Shown: positions 17,401-26,953, numbered from the stretch's first letter. The stretch is DNA of 64,000 bases from Actinospineispora spinosispora DSM 44797 (GCF_000429025.1 NZ_AUBB01000006.1:248001-312000), one strand, 5' to 3'. The notes: a model not told the origin generated them from the sequence alone. Program-made: numbers and translations.

Positions 17401-18243
17401 GTGACAGGTGGGGCTTCTTCGCGTGCGCGCATGCGCTGGATCCGCGGTGCGATCGCAGTCGGCGGTGCGGTGCTCGGCGGTCTGATGATCACCCTCGGTC
17501 CCCTGTCCGGTCCGAACGTCATGACCGTCGGCCGTCCCGCGCCCGTGGCGCTCGCCGAACCTGCTCCGCCCGCGCCGACCACCCAACCGCCGATCCCCGG
17601 CGTCGAACCGGTCGGCCGGGTCCACTCGCCCACGGCTCCCGCGGCACCGGCGACGCCCTCGGTCCAGCCGACCATCCCGCCGAACCCTCCCGCGGCGGGG
17701 GCCGGTGTCCCTCCCCTGGTCCCGACCCCGAACCCGAGACTCCCCCGGGCCGCGCCACTCAACAGTCCACGACCGGACGCGGCCGCCCCGAGCACTCCCC
17801 CGAACGCCGCCCCGGCGGCCACCAGGGGTCCGGCGCCGGCCGGTGCAACGCCGACCTGCACGGACCAGGATCTGCTCGTCAGCGCGCGGGTGGACAAACC
17901 GAGCTACAAGGTCGGCGAACGCCCGACCTTCCGGTGGCTGATCGTCAACGTCAGCGCGGCCCCGTGCAGCCGTGACCTGGCGCCCGCGCTGCGTGAGCTC
18001 GTCGTGACGAAATCGGACGGCACGCGCGTCTGGTCCGACCGCGACTGCATCAAACCGCCGGGAGCCGGTATGCAGACCCTGCACCCCGGTAAGGCGGTGA
18101 CCTCGTCGCTGGCCTGGGCCGGCCTGCTCTCCCAACCGACGTGCACCGGCGCCCGCGACCAGGCAGGCCCAGGAACGTACGAGGTGATGGCCCGCCTGGG
18201 ACCCCTCAACGGCGGCCCGGCAGCCTTCACGATCACCCCCTGA
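17401..18243 (+). CDS. Secreted or membrane-anchored Pro/Ala-rich protein, unknown function
   Basis: 280 residues. A basic N-terminus and one hydrophobic segment (RGAIAVGGAVLGGLMITLG, residues ~14-32) look like a signal or anchor; then about 110 residues rich in Pro, Ala and Thr without structure; then a compact C-terminal domain of ~115 residues with four Cys (CTDQD, APCSRD, DRDCIK, PTCTG) and beta-strand character. The plan is typical of actinomycete cell-surface proteins. I do not recognise the domain by name. Confidence 0.7.
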   Translation: MTGGASSRARMRWIRGAIAVGGAVLGGLMITLGPLSGPNVMTVGRPAPVALAEPAPPAPTTQPPIPGVEPVGRVHSPTAPAAPATPSVQPTIPPNPPAAGAGVPPLVPTPNPRLPRAAPLNSPRPDAAAPSTPPNAAPAATRGPAPAGATPTCTDQDLLVSARVDKPSYKVGERPTFRWLIVNVSAAPCSRDLAPALRELVVTKSDGTRVWSDRDCIKPPGAGMQTLHPGKAVTSSLAWAGLLSQPTCTGARDQAGPGTYEVMARLGPLNGGPAAFTITP

Positions 18244-18260
18244 TCACCCCTACCCGATGT

Positions 18261-18309
18261 CACGAATGTGGCTTTAGGGACGTTGAACGTCCCTAAAGCC
18301 ACATTCGTG
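18261..18309. repeat. 49-bp perfect hairpin, copy 1
   Basis: 24-bp perfect arms (from CACGAATGTGGC to GGGACGTT) around a single-base loop. A near-identical copy lies at 53078-53126. Here it sits between convergent genes. Confidence 0.9.
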
Positions 18310-18325
18310 CCCGGGGAACAGGGGT

Positions 18326-19360
18326 TTAGGGGTGTGGAAGGGCTGGGTCGGTGCGGAGGAGGGACGGGGTGTCCAGGGTGGCGTCCGGGTCGACGCCGGG
18401 GGTGGTGAACGCGACCACGCGGTCGCCCGGGGTCTTGTTCAGGAGCAGGCGGGTGACGTCGGGGCGGGAGTAGTGGCCGCTGGGGTCGGCGGCCGCCTTC
18501 GCCAGGGAGATCATGCCCAGGTCGAGGTCCGCGTAGACCAGGCCCTCGGCGTCCTCGGGCAGTGGTTCGTGCATGAGCTGACCGTCCGGCGCGAAGATGC
18601 GCGCGTAGCCGCCGCCCGGCAGCAGCAGGGAACGTTTGGCGTCGTCGGTGCACATCAGATCGATCATCTCGGGCGACACCGTCGCGCACGGCGCGAGCAC
18701 AAAACACTGGCCCTCGACGGCGTAGACGCGGCTCGCGGCGGTGTTGACCTCCGCTCCGAGGGCGTAGGCGGCACCCCGGTACAGGGAGAAGCTCGGCCAG
18801 GCACCCACGTGCACCTGCTCGTCCTGCGCGTACATCGCGTACTTCGACAGCGGCTGCAGGTGCTCCCAGCAGCAGAGCCCGCCGAGCCTGCCCAGCGGTG
18901 TGTCGTACACCGACAGGTCGCTGCCGTCACCTTCGCCGAAGACCGTGCGCTCGACGTGGGTCGGCTTGAGTTTGCGCCTGCGGGCGACCGTCTCACCGTC
19001 CGGGCCGATGATCCACTGTGCGATGTAGAGACTGCCCGCCTGCCGCTCGGACAACCCCATCACGACGGTGATCTCGTGTTCGGCCGCCGCCGCTGCCAGC
19101 CGTTTCGCGCTCGGCGAGCCGTAGACCAGGGAGTTGTCGTGGTAGCGCTGGAAGAACTGCAGTCCCCAGGCCGGTGAGTCCAGCCAGATGAACCACGGGT
19201 ACCCGGGCAACCAGGTCTCCGGGAAGCCGACCAGCTTCGCCCCGTTCGCCGCCGCCTCGGCGATCAGCTCGATCGCCCGGTCGACACCGGCGTCGAGGTC
19301 GAGGAACACGGGGGCGGCCTGTACCGCCGCGGCTCGGAAACGGGGATGATCGACCGACAC
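18326..19360 (-). CDS. Nitrilase (carbon-nitrogen hydrolase superfamily)
   Basis: 344 residues, length of true nitrilases. Catalytic triad visible: E48 in FPETWLPGYPWF, K132 in RRKLKPTHVERTVFGEGDG, C164 in GLCCWEHLQPL. The CWEH context marks nitrilases that convert nitriles to carboxylic acid and ammonia. The divergent gene is an AraC-type regulator, as in Rhodococcus nitrilase loci where NitR (AraC family) activates the nitrilase gene. Likely role: nitrile or aldoxime-derived nitrile use. Confidence 0.9.
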   Translation of the reverse strand: MSVDHPRFRAAAVQAAPVFLDLDAGVDRAIELIAEAAANGAKLVGFPETWLPGYPWFIWLDSPAWGLQFFQRYHDNSLVYGSPSAKRLAAAAAEHEITVVMGLSERQAGSLYIAQWIIGPDGETVARRRKLKPTHVERTVFGEGDGSDLSVYDTPLGRLGGLCCWEHLQPLSKYAMYAQDEQVHVGAWPSFSLYRGAAYALGAEVNTAASRVYAVEGQCFVLAPCATVSPEMIDLMCTDDAKRSLLLPGGGYARIFAPDGQLMHEPLPEDAEGLVYADLDLGMISLAKAAADPSGHYSRPDVTRLLLNKTPGDRVVAFTTPGVDPDATLDTPSLLRTDPALPHP

Positions 19361-19494
19361 GGGAAGCTCCTAGTGGTTATGTGCTCACGAACCTCGTCCA
19401 GCGCGGGTCGTGGCGCTGGCCTGAACGTGTCGGTTTCTTGACTGTGCGGTGCATCCGTCTTGCCGGTGGCCGCCGGCCTCACTACCGTCGTCGC

Positions 19495-20451
19495 ATGTCA
19501 CGGGTCCTCACCACCGACGAGGTGGACCCGTCCGACCGGCTCGGCTACTGGACGGACGCGGTGTGCGACGCCTATGTCCAGCTCGACTGCGCGGCGCCGT
19601 CCCACGGTCCTGACTTCACCGGCGAGATCCGGATCGACTCGCTCGCCAGCCTCGAGCTGTCCCGGGTCACCTCCGACGCCCAGCGCGTCCGTCGCACGCC
19701 GTCGTTGATCACTCGCTCCGCCGAGGACTACTTCCTGGTCAGCATCCAGATCCAGGGTGTCGGGATCCTGAGCCAGGACGGGCGGCAGGCCGTTCTGAGC
19801 CCCGGGGACTTCGCTCTCTACGACAGCACCCGCCCGTACGAGCTGCGCTTCCCGGACCGGTTCCAGCAGTTCGTCCTGATGCTGCCCGGACCGCCGCTGC
19901 GCTCGGAGCTGCGCGGCGCCGAGGGACTGACCGCACGCGGAATCCCCGGTTCCCGGGGCGCCGGCCACCTCATGATCGAGATGATCACCACCCTGGCCGA
20001 CACGGTCGACGAACTGGAGCCCGCGTCGGCGGCCGCGGTGGCGCAGAGCGTCGAGCACATCGTCGTCGCCGGGCTCAGCGCGCTGAACGACTCCCCCGCG
20101 CCGCAGCCGGAACCGGCCGCGCGACGCGAGCAGGTCAAGGCCCACGCGCGCGCTCGGCTGCGTGATCCGGGTCTGACCGTGGCCGAGCTGGCCGCCGAGC
20201 TGCACACCTCGGTGAGCACGCTGCACCGGGCGTTCAGCACGGAGCCGTACACGATCTCGGAGTGGATCTGGTCGCAGCGGCTGGACAACGTACGCGCGGA
20301 CCTGTGCGATCCGATGCACCGCAACCGCACGCTCACCGAGCTGGCGTTCTCCTGGGGTTTCGTCGACGCCTCGCACTTCAGCCGCGCGTTCCGCGCGCGC
20401 TTCGGCTGTTCACCCCGCGAACTGCGCGCGTCATTCCGCCCGGGCACCTAA
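19495..20451 (+). CDS. AraC-family transcriptional regulator, nitrilase-linked
   Basis: 318 residues from ATG 19495. The N-terminal half is an AraC-type ligand-binding domain (DRLGYWTDAV...), the C-terminal ~100 residues hold two HTHs (LTVAELAAELHTSVSTLHRAF and RTLTELAFSWGFVDASHFSRAFRARFGCSPRELR). Divergent from the nitrilase, which it probably activates. The next gene, an LLM-class oxidoreductase, starts 10 bp after its stop and is likely co-transcribed. Confidence 0.88.
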   Translation: MSRVLTTDEVDPSDRLGYWTDAVCDAYVQLDCAAPSHGPDFTGEIRIDSLASLELSRVTSDAQRVRRTPSLITRSAEDYFLVSIQIQGVGILSQDGRQAVLSPGDFALYDSTRPYELRFPDRFQQFVLMLPGPPLRSELRGAEGLTARGIPGSRGAGHLMIEMITTLADTVDELEPASAAAVAQSVEHIVVAGLSALNDSPAPQPEPAARREQVKAHARARLRDPGLTVAELAAELHTSVSTLHRAFSTEPYTISEWIWSQRLDNVRADLCDPMHRNRTLTELAFSWGFVDASHFSRAFRARFGCSPRELRASFRPGT

Positions 20452-20461
20452 GCTGGCGGAC

Positions 20462-21337
20462 GTGCTGGGATTTGCCTTGCCGCAGTACGGCGATTCGGCC
20501 CGTATCGATCTGGCGCGGTTCGCCAGCACCGCGGAGGAGCTCGGCGCCGCGAGCCTGTGGGTGGGTGACCGGCTGTTCGCTCCGGCGCACCCCACCGTCG
20601 GCTATGCGGGCCGCGACGACGTGCCCGAACAGTTCCGGACGGCGCTCGACCCGTTCGTCGCGCTCACCGTGGCCGCCACGGCGACCCGCACAGCGACGCT
20701 CGGCAGCAGCGTCCTCGTCGCACCGTGGTACCCGCCCGTCCAGCTTGCCCGTCAGCTCACCAGCATCGACGTCGTCGCGGACGGGCGACTGCTCGCCGGG
20801 TTCGGGGTCGGCTGGTCACCCGAGGAGTACCAGGCGGCGGGAGCACCGTTCACCGGCCGGGGTGCGCAGCTGGACGAGCTGCTGGACGCGCTCGTCGCGC
20901 TCTGGACCACCGACCCGGCAGAGCACGAGGGCGCCCGGTGGTCCATCCCGCCCGCGCACGTGCGGCTCACCCCGGTCCACCAGCCGCACCCGCCGATCTA
21001 CCTGGGCGCCCAGTCGGCCGCGGCGCTACGCCGGATCGGCCGCCGCGCGGACGGCTGGTTGCCGGTCGTGCTCGCACCCGGGAGGTTCGACCCATCGCTG
21101 CTGCACCGGCAGCGCGCGGTCATCGACGCCGCCGCGGTCGACGCGGGCCGGTCACCGGAGCGGATCGGCACGACGGTGCGGATCAACGTCACCCCGCGCG
21201 CCTCGATCGACGACGTGGCGGCGCTGGTCAGGGCCCTCGACGAGGCCGGCTATCCGGACGCGTTCGTCGACCTGCTGTACGTCGCCACCGACCTGGACCA
21301 GCACCTGGAGTGGGTGCGGCGGCTACTCGGCGCCTAG
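20462..21337 (+). CDS. LLM-class flavin/F420-dependent oxidoreductase
   Basis: 291 residues from GTG. Luciferase-like TIM barrel: GFALPQYG at the start, AEELGAASLWVGDRLF, RTATLGSSVLVAPWYPPVQLARQ, GRLLAGFGVGWSPEEY and the HPPIYLGAQSAAALRR phosphate-binding loop. It matches the small F420-dependent actinobacterial subgroup (TIGR03619-like) by layout. It oxidises or reduces an unknown organic substrate. Transcribed behind the AraC regulator. Confidence 0.85.
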   Translation: MLGFALPQYGDSARIDLARFASTAEELGAASLWVGDRLFAPAHPTVGYAGRDDVPEQFRTALDPFVALTVAATATRTATLGSSVLVAPWYPPVQLARQLTSIDVVADGRLLAGFGVGWSPEEYQAAGAPFTGRGAQLDELLDALVALWTTDPAEHEGARWSIPPAHVRLTPVHQPHPPIYLGAQSAAALRRIGRRADGWLPVVLAPGRFDPSLLHRQRAVIDAAAVDAGRSPERIGTTVRINVTPRASIDDVAALVRALDEAGYPDAFVDLLYVATDLDQHLEWVRRLLGA

Positions 21338-21347
21338 CGCCCGACCT

Positions 21348-21409
21348 CGCAGACCTTGATGTCGCGTCGCAGACGCCGCGGCATCTGCGACACGACGTGA
21401 AGCTCTGCG
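21348..21409. repeat. 62-bp phased palindrome, family I, copy 2
   Basis: CGCAGA at 21348 and 21368; TCTGCG at 21384 and 21404. Same geometry as the other four copies; located between convergent genes. Confidence 0.85.
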
Positions 21410-21432
21410 AAGTGGCGTGAACCGGCGGCGAA

Positions 21433-23052
21433 TCAATCAGCCAGCAGCTGGTCGCGCAGCCGGAACTTCTGCACCTTGCCGGTCGGCGTCATCGGGAACT
21501 CCTCGACGACGACCACCCGCGCCGGAACCTTGAACTTGGCCAGGTGGGCGCGACAGTGCTCAATCAGCTCGGCCTCGACGTCGGTGGGCCTGTCGCGCAA
21601 CCGCACCACCGCCACGACGATCTCGCCCCACCGCTCGTCGGGCAGCCCGATCACCGAGGCGTCCAGCACCGAGCGGTGAGTGACGAGACAGCTCTCGATC
21701 TCGGCCGGTGCGATGTTCTCGCCGCCCCGGATGATCAGGTCCTTGAGCCGTCCGGTCAGGGTGATCATGCCGCGCTCGTCCATCGAGCCGAGGTCCCCGA
21801 GGTGCAGCCAGCCGTCCGGGTCGACCGCTTTCGCGGTGGCCTCGGGGTTGCGGTAGTACTCGATCAGCTGCTGGAACCCTCTGGCACAGATCTCGCCGGG
21901 CACACCCAGCGGTGTGGTCTCGCCGGTCGCCGGGTCGACGATCTTGCACTCCACGTGCGGCAACGGACGCCCGACCGAACGGACCTGGTCGCGCCGGTCG
22001 TCCGATCGGCGGGTGAGGGTCAGCACCGGCGACAGCTCGGTCTGGCCGAACAGGTTGTGCACCGAGGCGCCGAAGCGCTGCTCGACCGTCTCGATCATGC
22101 TGGACGGAACGTTGGACGCACCCACGAGCACGGTACGCAGCGGCGGCGGTTGCCCACCGTCGGCGACCGCCGCCTCGACGATGGCGCCGAGCACGGTCGG
22201 GACGCTCATCAGCACCCGGACCTGTTCGTCCCGCATCGCGGCCAGCGCCGCGGCGGGGTCGAACCGTTCCATCAGCACCATGCAGCCACCGATGGACAAC
22301 GGGCCGAGCGTGCTGATGACGCAGGCCGCCGTGTGGAACATCGGCAGCGGGTTGAGACAGACCGAACCCTCCTCGATCTCCGCGGCTTCCATGGTCAGCT
22401 TGGCATCGTTGACCAGCGCCCGGTGGTGCAGCAGCACGCCCTTGGGCGTACCGGTGGTGCCCGAGGTGTACTGCAACATGACCGGGCTCAGCTGGTCGAC
22501 CGGTGGCAGGTCGGTCGTCGCGTCGGAGGTGTAGCGCTCGGGTGAGCCGAGGCTGATCACCGCGCGCAACCGGGGGCACTGCCCGGCGACCTGCTGGGCC
22601 ACCTCGGCGAGGTCGTAGTCGCGGCTGCGGTCGGCGTGCAACAGCACCACCGCTCCCGAGTGGTCCAGCGCGTACCGCAGCTCCTCCGGCCGCAGGACCG
22701 GGTTGAGCGCGACCAGCACGACGCCGGCCAGCGCGGCGCCGTATTCGATGAGCGGCCATTCGACCAGGTTGGGCGCCCAGAGCGCGACGAACTCCCCCGG
22801 TTCGGTCAGCTCGGCCAGACCAGAGGCGATGCGCCGCGCCTCGTCGTGGAGCTCACGGTAGGTGTAGCGCCGAGGTGCACCGTCGTGCCCGGTACCGACC
22901 AGCGCGGTGCGGTCCGGCGCCTGTGCGGCACGCAGTTCCAGCAGCGAGCCGACCGTGTGATCGGTCAGGTCGATGCAGCGGTCGGCGGGCCGGTACGACT
23001 CGGGGGCGCTCGTCATGGTCTCAGTGTGCCCGGGAATGCTAGTGTCGGCCAT
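21433..23052 (-). CDS. Acyl-CoA ligase / AMP-forming synthetase
   Basis: 539 residues, ANL superfamily. P-loop YTSGTTGTPKGV, NLFGQTELSPV (A5), DLGSMDERG with YYRNPEATAKA upstream, the hinge GRLKDLIIRGGENIAPAEIE, and catalytic Lys in PTGKVQKFRLRD. It activates a carboxylate to its CoA ester. An in-frame ATG at 23016 is the alternative start. Divergent from an acyl-CoA dehydrogenase across a perfect 19-bp palindrome, so both are probably in one regulon. Acyl specificity is not predictable. Confidence 0.9.
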   Translation of the reverse strand: MADTSIPGHTETMTSAPESYRPADRCIDLTDHTVGSLLELRAAQAPDRTALVGTGHDGAPRRYTYRELHDEARRIASGLAELTEPGEFVALWAPNLVEWPLIEYGAALAGVVLVALNPVLRPEELRYALDHSGAVVLLHADRSRDYDLAEVAQQVAGQCPRLRAVISLGSPERYTSDATTDLPPVDQLSPVMLQYTSGTTGTPKGVLLHHRALVNDAKLTMEAAEIEEGSVCLNPLPMFHTAACVISTLGPLSIGGCMVLMERFDPAAALAAMRDEQVRVLMSVPTVLGAIVEAAVADGGQPPPLRTVLVGASNVPSSMIETVEQRFGASVHNLFGQTELSPVLTLTRRSDDRRDQVRSVGRPLPHVECKIVDPATGETTPLGVPGEICARGFQQLIEYYRNPEATAKAVDPDGWLHLGDLGSMDERGMITLTGRLKDLIIRGGENIAPAEIESCLVTHRSVLDASVIGLPDERWGEIVVAVVRLRDRPTDVEAELIEHCRAHLAKFKVPARVVVVEEFPMTPTGKVQKFRLRDQLLAD

Positions 23053-23056
23053 ACCG

Positions 23057-23075
23057 TCTGGACACTATGTCCAGA
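23057..23075. promoter_or_regulatory. Operator TCTGGACA-N3-TGTCCAGA, site 1
   Basis: Perfect 8+3+8 palindrome between divergent CoA-ligase and acyl-CoA dehydrogenase genes. Possible -10 elements TAGTGT (minus) and TATGTC (plus) lie inside it, so binding would block both promoters. Related sites occur at 27228 and 32473. Confidence 0.75.
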
Positions 23076-23106
23076 AATGCTCTCGACGCCCGAGCTGGAG
23101 CCCGTG

Positions 23107-24294
23107 ATGACCACCGCCGAACAGTCCGTCACCGATGAGCGAGCCGTCCCGACAGGGCACGTGATCTTCACCGAGGACCACGAGGCACTGCGCGCGTCGA
23201 TCCGCTCGTTCGTCGAGCGGGAGATCACCCCGCACGTCGCGGAGTGGGAGGAGCACACGTTCCCCGACTCGATCGTGCGGCGCATGGGCGAGCTCGGCCT
23301 GCTGGGGCTGTCCGTCCCCGAGCAGTACGGCGGACAGGGTGGCGACTACTTCACCAACCTGGTGCTCGCGGAAGAGATCGCTCGCGGCGGCAGCGGCGGA
23401 TTCCTGATGGGACTGTCGGTGCACACCGACATGGTCATGCCCCCGATCCTGCAGTTCGGCACCGAGGAGCAGAAGCAGCGCTGGGTCCGTCCCGGTGTCG
23501 CGGGCGAGCAGATGTACTCGCTGGGCATCACCGAGCCCGACGCCGGCTCCGACGTCGCCGCGACGAAGACCCGCGCGGTGCGCCACGACGGCGGCTGGCT
23601 GATCAACGGCTCCAAGACGTTCATCACGAACGGCCACCGCAACAGCATGATCCTCCTGGTCACCAAGACCGACCCGGATGCCGGCCACCGAGGCTTCAGC
23701 CTGTTCCTGGTGCCGATGGACACGCCCGGTGTGACCCGGGACCAGAAGCTGCGGAAGATGGGCATGCACGCCTCGGACACCGCGCTGCTGACCTTCGAGG
23801 ACGTGTGGGTCGACGACTCGGCGCTGCTGGGCACCGTCGGCAAGGGCTTCGAGCAGATCATGTGGGAGCTGCAGGCCGAGCGGCTGATCGGCGCGGCGGG
23901 CTGTCTCGCCTACGGGCAGTACGCCTTCGACAAGACCCTGGACTACGCCCGCGAGCGGCACACGTTCGGCAGGCCGCTGGGCCAGCACCAGGCGATCCGG
24001 CACAAGTTCGCCGACATGGCGACGAAGCTCGAAGCCGCCCGCGCGCTGATCTACCAGACCGCGAGGGCGTACGCGCGCGGCGACTACCCGGTCCGGGAGA
24101 TCTCGATGAGCAAGCTGCTCGCCACCCAGACCGCGTGGGAGGTCGCCGACCAGTGCGTCCAGATCCACGGTGGCGCCGGCTACATGGACGAGTACGACGT
24201 GTCCCGCGTGCTGCGCGACATCAGGCTGTACCGCATCGGTGCCGGTGCGGATGAGATCATGCTCGATGTGATCGGGAAGTCGTTCGGGTTCTAG
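23107..24294 (+). CDS. Acyl-CoA dehydrogenase
   Basis: 395 residues. FAD-dependent family marks: MYSLGITEPDAGSDVAATKT, WLINGSKTFITNG, ERLIGAAGCLAYGQYAFDKTLDYARERHTFGRPL, and QIHGGAGYMDEYDVSRVLRDIR followed by the usual IGAGADEIML with the catalytic Glu region. It introduces a 2,3-double bond into an acyl-CoA. GGAG precedes ATG 23107; an ATG at 23077 is in frame. A TetR gene follows 5 bp downstream. Confidence 0.92.
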   Translation: MTTAEQSVTDERAVPTGHVIFTEDHEALRASIRSFVEREITPHVAEWEEHTFPDSIVRRMGELGLLGLSVPEQYGGQGGDYFTNLVLAEEIARGGSGGFLMGLSVHTDMVMPPILQFGTEEQKQRWVRPGVAGEQMYSLGITEPDAGSDVAATKTRAVRHDGGWLINGSKTFITNGHRNSMILLVTKTDPDAGHRGFSLFLVPMDTPGVTRDQKLRKMGMHASDTALLTFEDVWVDDSALLGTVGKGFEQIMWELQAERLIGAAGCLAYGQYAFDKTLDYARERHTFGRPLGQHQAIRHKFADMATKLEAARALIYQTARAYARGDYPVREISMSKLLATQTAWEVADQCVQIHGGAGYMDEYDVSRVLRDIRLYRIGAGADEIMLDVIGKSFGF

Positions 24295-24299
24295 TAGTC

Positions 24300-24947
24300 A
24301 TGCCGTCAGTGACCCGCAGAACGCAGGGCAGCAGAGCCGAGCGGCGTGACCAGATCCGGGCGCGGTTGCTCGAAGCCGTGGAGCAGCTGCTCGCCGACGG
24401 GGAGAACTTCACCGAGCTGTCGGTCGAACGACTGGTCTCGCTGGCCGGGGTGTCCCGTTCGACGTTCTACGTGTATTTCGAGGACAAGGGCGAACTGATC
24501 CGTGCCTGGCTCACCGACATCATCAGTGAGCTGGATGTCGCGGCGCAGGCCTGGTGGGCGTTGGGCCCCGACGCGGGCTGGGACGACCTGCGCGCCGTGC
24601 TGGGCCGGGTGGTGGACGTCTACCGGCCGCACACGACGCTCATGGCGGCGGCGTTCGACGCGGCGGCCTACGACACCGGCGTGCGCGACCAGGTCGAGGC
24701 GATGATGCAGCGCAACATCGCCGGCCTGCGTAAACACATCCGAGCGGGTCAGGCCGCCGGTTTCGTGGACGAGAGCCTGCCGTCGGCGCAGACGGCGGCC
24801 TGGCTCACCTGGATGGCCGAACGAGGGCTGCACCGCCTGGTGAAGGACGCCTCGGACGAGGACCTCACCAACCTGGTGGATGCGTACACCTCCATCGTCT
24901 GGAACACCCTCTACGCCCAGGCCCGAATCCGCACCCCTCGTGAGTGA
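24300..24947 (+). CDS. TetR/AcrR regulator, candidate controller of the acyl-CoA regulon
   Basis: 215 residues. The HTH spans ~18-65 (RRDQIRARLLEAVEQLLADGENFTELSVERLVSLAGVSRSTFYVYFEDKGEL). Same operon as the acyl-CoA dehydrogenase, downstream of operator site 1, which makes it the best candidate to bind the shared palindrome. The final codons (Pro-Arg-Glu-stop) lie inside a 123-bp repeat: the stop codon is part of the repeat's GTGAGTGA end. Confidence 0.85.
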   Translation: MPSVTRRTQGSRAERRDQIRARLLEAVEQLLADGENFTELSVERLVSLAGVSRSTFYVYFEDKGELIRAWLTDIISELDVAAQAWWALGPDAGWDDLRAVLGRVVDVYRPHTTLMAAAFDAAAYDTGVRDQVEAMMQRNIAGLRKHIRAGQAAGFVDESLPSAQTAAWLTWMAERGLHRLVKDASDEDLTNLVDAYTSIVWNTLYAQARIRTPRE

Positions 24948-25058
24948 TGAGGGCGTCTACCCCGAAGGGGCGCGAAGCGTAGCCGCTCTACGCACTCACG
25001 ACAGCTTTTCCGTCGTGAGTGCGTAGAGCGGCTATAGGCGCCCTCAGCACTCACGAGG
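24936..25058. repeat. 123-bp palindromic element, copy A
   Basis: Outer arms CCTCGTGAGTG / CACTCACGAGG, an inner perfect stem (GCCGCTCTACGCACTCACGAC and its complement) around a short loop, and an asymmetric part with CCCCGAAGGGG. Same length as copies B (25157) and C (33207). It supplies the stop codon of the TetR gene. Confidence 0.9.
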
Positions 25059-25156
25059 GACCCCGGGCAGCGCACTCTTCGCACGCGGTCGGGACCACGG
25101 CCCCGTACCTGGATTAGCCCGTGCCCGGCTCCAAGGCATCTCGGCTTCGCCGTCGA

Positions 25157-25279
25157 CTCGTGAGTGGCAAGGGCGCCTATAGGCGCCCGGATCACTCACG
25201 ACGAAAAGCGTGTCGTGAGTGCTCCGAGCGCCTACGCCTTCGGCGCCGCTTCGCGGTAGACGCCCTTGCCACTCACGAG
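25157..25279. repeat. 123-bp palindromic element, copy B (inverted)
   Basis: Reverse orientation relative to A and C. Outer arms CTCGTGAGTGGCAAGGGCG / CGCCCTTGCCACTCACGAG. Its right half encodes the last 15 residues and the stop codon of the CoA ligase on the minus strand. Copies A and B together account for most of the 284-bp gap between the convergent genes. Confidence 0.9.
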
Positions 25280-26953
25280 GGTTGTTGCTCTGCGGGTCAG
25301 TTCGAACTTCTGGACCTTGCCCGTGGGGGTTGTGGGCAGCTCTGGTGCCGTGGTGAAGAAGACGTGCTTGGGGACCTTGAAGCGGGCCAGGTTCTCCTTG
25401 CACAGCGCCAGCACGTCGTCGGAGGTCACCGTCGAACCCGGCTCCAGGACCACCCAGACGCAGCCGACCTCGCCCCACCGGTCGTCCGGCACACCCACGG
25501 CGTAGGCCTGGCTGATCCCGGGGTGGCGGCTCAGCAGCTCCTCGATCTCCTTGGGCATGACGAGCTCACCGCCGCTCTTGTACAGCTCCTTGGCCCGCCC
25601 GGTCAGCTGGATGTAACCGTCAGGGCGAACGCGTCCCAGGTCCCCCGACCGCAGCCGGCCGGCGCTCAACGCCTCGGCCGTCTCGACGGGCTTCTCCCAG
25701 AACCCGACCATGATCGTCGGGCCATGGGCGACCAGCTCGCCCTCGGCCGCCTCCGAGCCGGTGACCGGGTCGACCACGTCGTAGCCGCACAGCGCGCCGT
25801 CCAGCTCGGGCAGACCGGCGGCGCCCGCCATCTTGACCGCGCCGACCGTCGTCGAGTGCAGCTCGAGGGAGTCCTCCGGCCGGCTCAGCGTCATCGCGCC
25901 ACCCGCCTCGGTCATGCCGTAGCCGGTGGTGATCTCGGTGATGCCCATGTCGTCCCGCACGCGTTCCCACAGCCAGATCGGCGCGGGTGCCGCGCCGGAG
26001 AGGATCGCGAACACCGAGGCCAGATCGTGGCGGGTACGCGCGGGATGTTCGAGCAGAGCCACCGTCATGGTGGGCACGCACAGGATGTCGGTGGCCCGGT
26101 GCTTCTCGATACCGGCGAGGTAGCCGGCCGGGTCGAACGCGGTCATCGGCACGATCGCCCCGCCGACGAACAGCGTGGCGAGCAGACCTTCGACGTAGCC
26201 GAACATGTGGTAGCAGGGCAGCGAGAACAGCACGCGCCGTCCGTCTTCGAACGCCCTGGTCAGCGCGGAGGCGTAGCCGGTGCGCAGTACCGCGTCGTGG
26301 GTGACCATGACGCCCTTGGGCGACCCGGTGGTGCCGGAGGTGTACAGGATGTCGCCGACGTCGTGCGGGCCTCGGCCGGCTCCCACCGCCGCTCCGGGGT
26401 GCGCCTCACCGAGCGCGGTGAGGCTCCGCACCGTCGCCGCGCCCTCGCGTCCCCTGCCGTCGGTCGAGAGGAGCACGACCTGACGCAGCTCCGGCAACGC
26501 GGAGGTGGGGCCGTGCTCCCAGCCGGGCGCGATCGAGTCCAGCATGCCGAGGTAGTCCAGGGTGGCGAACCCGGTCATGGTGATCAGCACCGAGACCCTG
26601 CTCTGCGCCAGCACGTAGGCCAGCTCGTCGCTCCGGTACAGGTAGTTGAACGGGACCGCCACCGCCCCGACGGCCGCGATGGCGAACTTCAGCGGTACGA
26701 ACTCCAGGTAGTTCGCCATCAACAGGCCGACCCGGTCCCCCGGCCGGACCCCGGACTCGGCCAGGCCGTCGGCCAGCCGACGCGTCCAGTCCGCTGCTTC
26801 CCGATACGTCAGCGACCGGTCGTCGGTGAGTACGAGTGGGCGGTCGCCGTATCGGTCGGCGAAGTCGAACAGCGCCTGGTCCAGGGTTCGCGGCTGCCAC
26901 ACCGGGTAGGCGTCACGCAGCGCGGCGCGCCGTTGGTCGATGCTCGGCGGCAC
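25232..26953 (-). CDS. Acyl-CoA ligase / AMP-forming synthetase with repeat-encoded tail
   Basis: About 573 residues from GTG 26953 (AGAGGAG at good distance; a GTG at 26980 is also in frame). ANL motifs: LYTSGTTGSPKGV, TGYGMTEAGGA, SGDLGRVRPDGY, GRAKELYKSGGELVMPKEIE and TPTGKVQKFELTRR with catalytic Lys. The normal protein end is followed by an extra LVSGKGVYREAAPKA, encoded entirely by the 123-bp repeat. A small gene ends just upstream and may be co-transcribed. Specificity unknown. Confidence 0.88.
   Translation of the reverse strand: MPPSIDQRRAALRDAYPVWQPRTLDQALFDFADRYGDRPLVLTDDRSLTYREAADWTRRLADGLAESGVRPGDRVGLLMANYLEFVPLKFAIAAVGAVAVPFNYLYRSDELAYVLAQSRVSVLITMTGFATLDYLGMLDSIAPGWEHGPTSALPELRQVVLLSTDGRGREGAATVRSLTALGEAHPGAAVGAGRGPHDVGDILYTSGTTGSPKGVMVTHDAVLRTGYASALTRAFEDGRRVLFSLPCYHMFGYVEGLLATLFVGGAIVPMTAFDPAGYLAGIEKHRATDILCVPTMTVALLEHPARTRHDLASVFAILSGAAPAPIWLWERVRDDMGITEITTGYGMTEAGGAMTLSRPEDSLELHSTTVGAVKMAGAAGLPELDGALCGYDVVDPVTGSEAAEGELVAHGPTIMVGFWEKPVETAEALSAGRLRSGDLGRVRPDGYIQLTGRAKELYKSGGELVMPKEIEELLSRHPGISQAYAVGVPDDRWGEVGCVWVVLEPGSTVTSDDVLALCKENLARFKVPKHVFFTTAPELPTTPTGKVQKFELTRRATTLVSGKGVYREAAPKA

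Noticed and set aside
24936-25279. Insertion sequence with terminal inverted repeats
   Set aside because: The interval between copies A and B has no transposase and the two 123-bp units are separate elements in opposite orientation.
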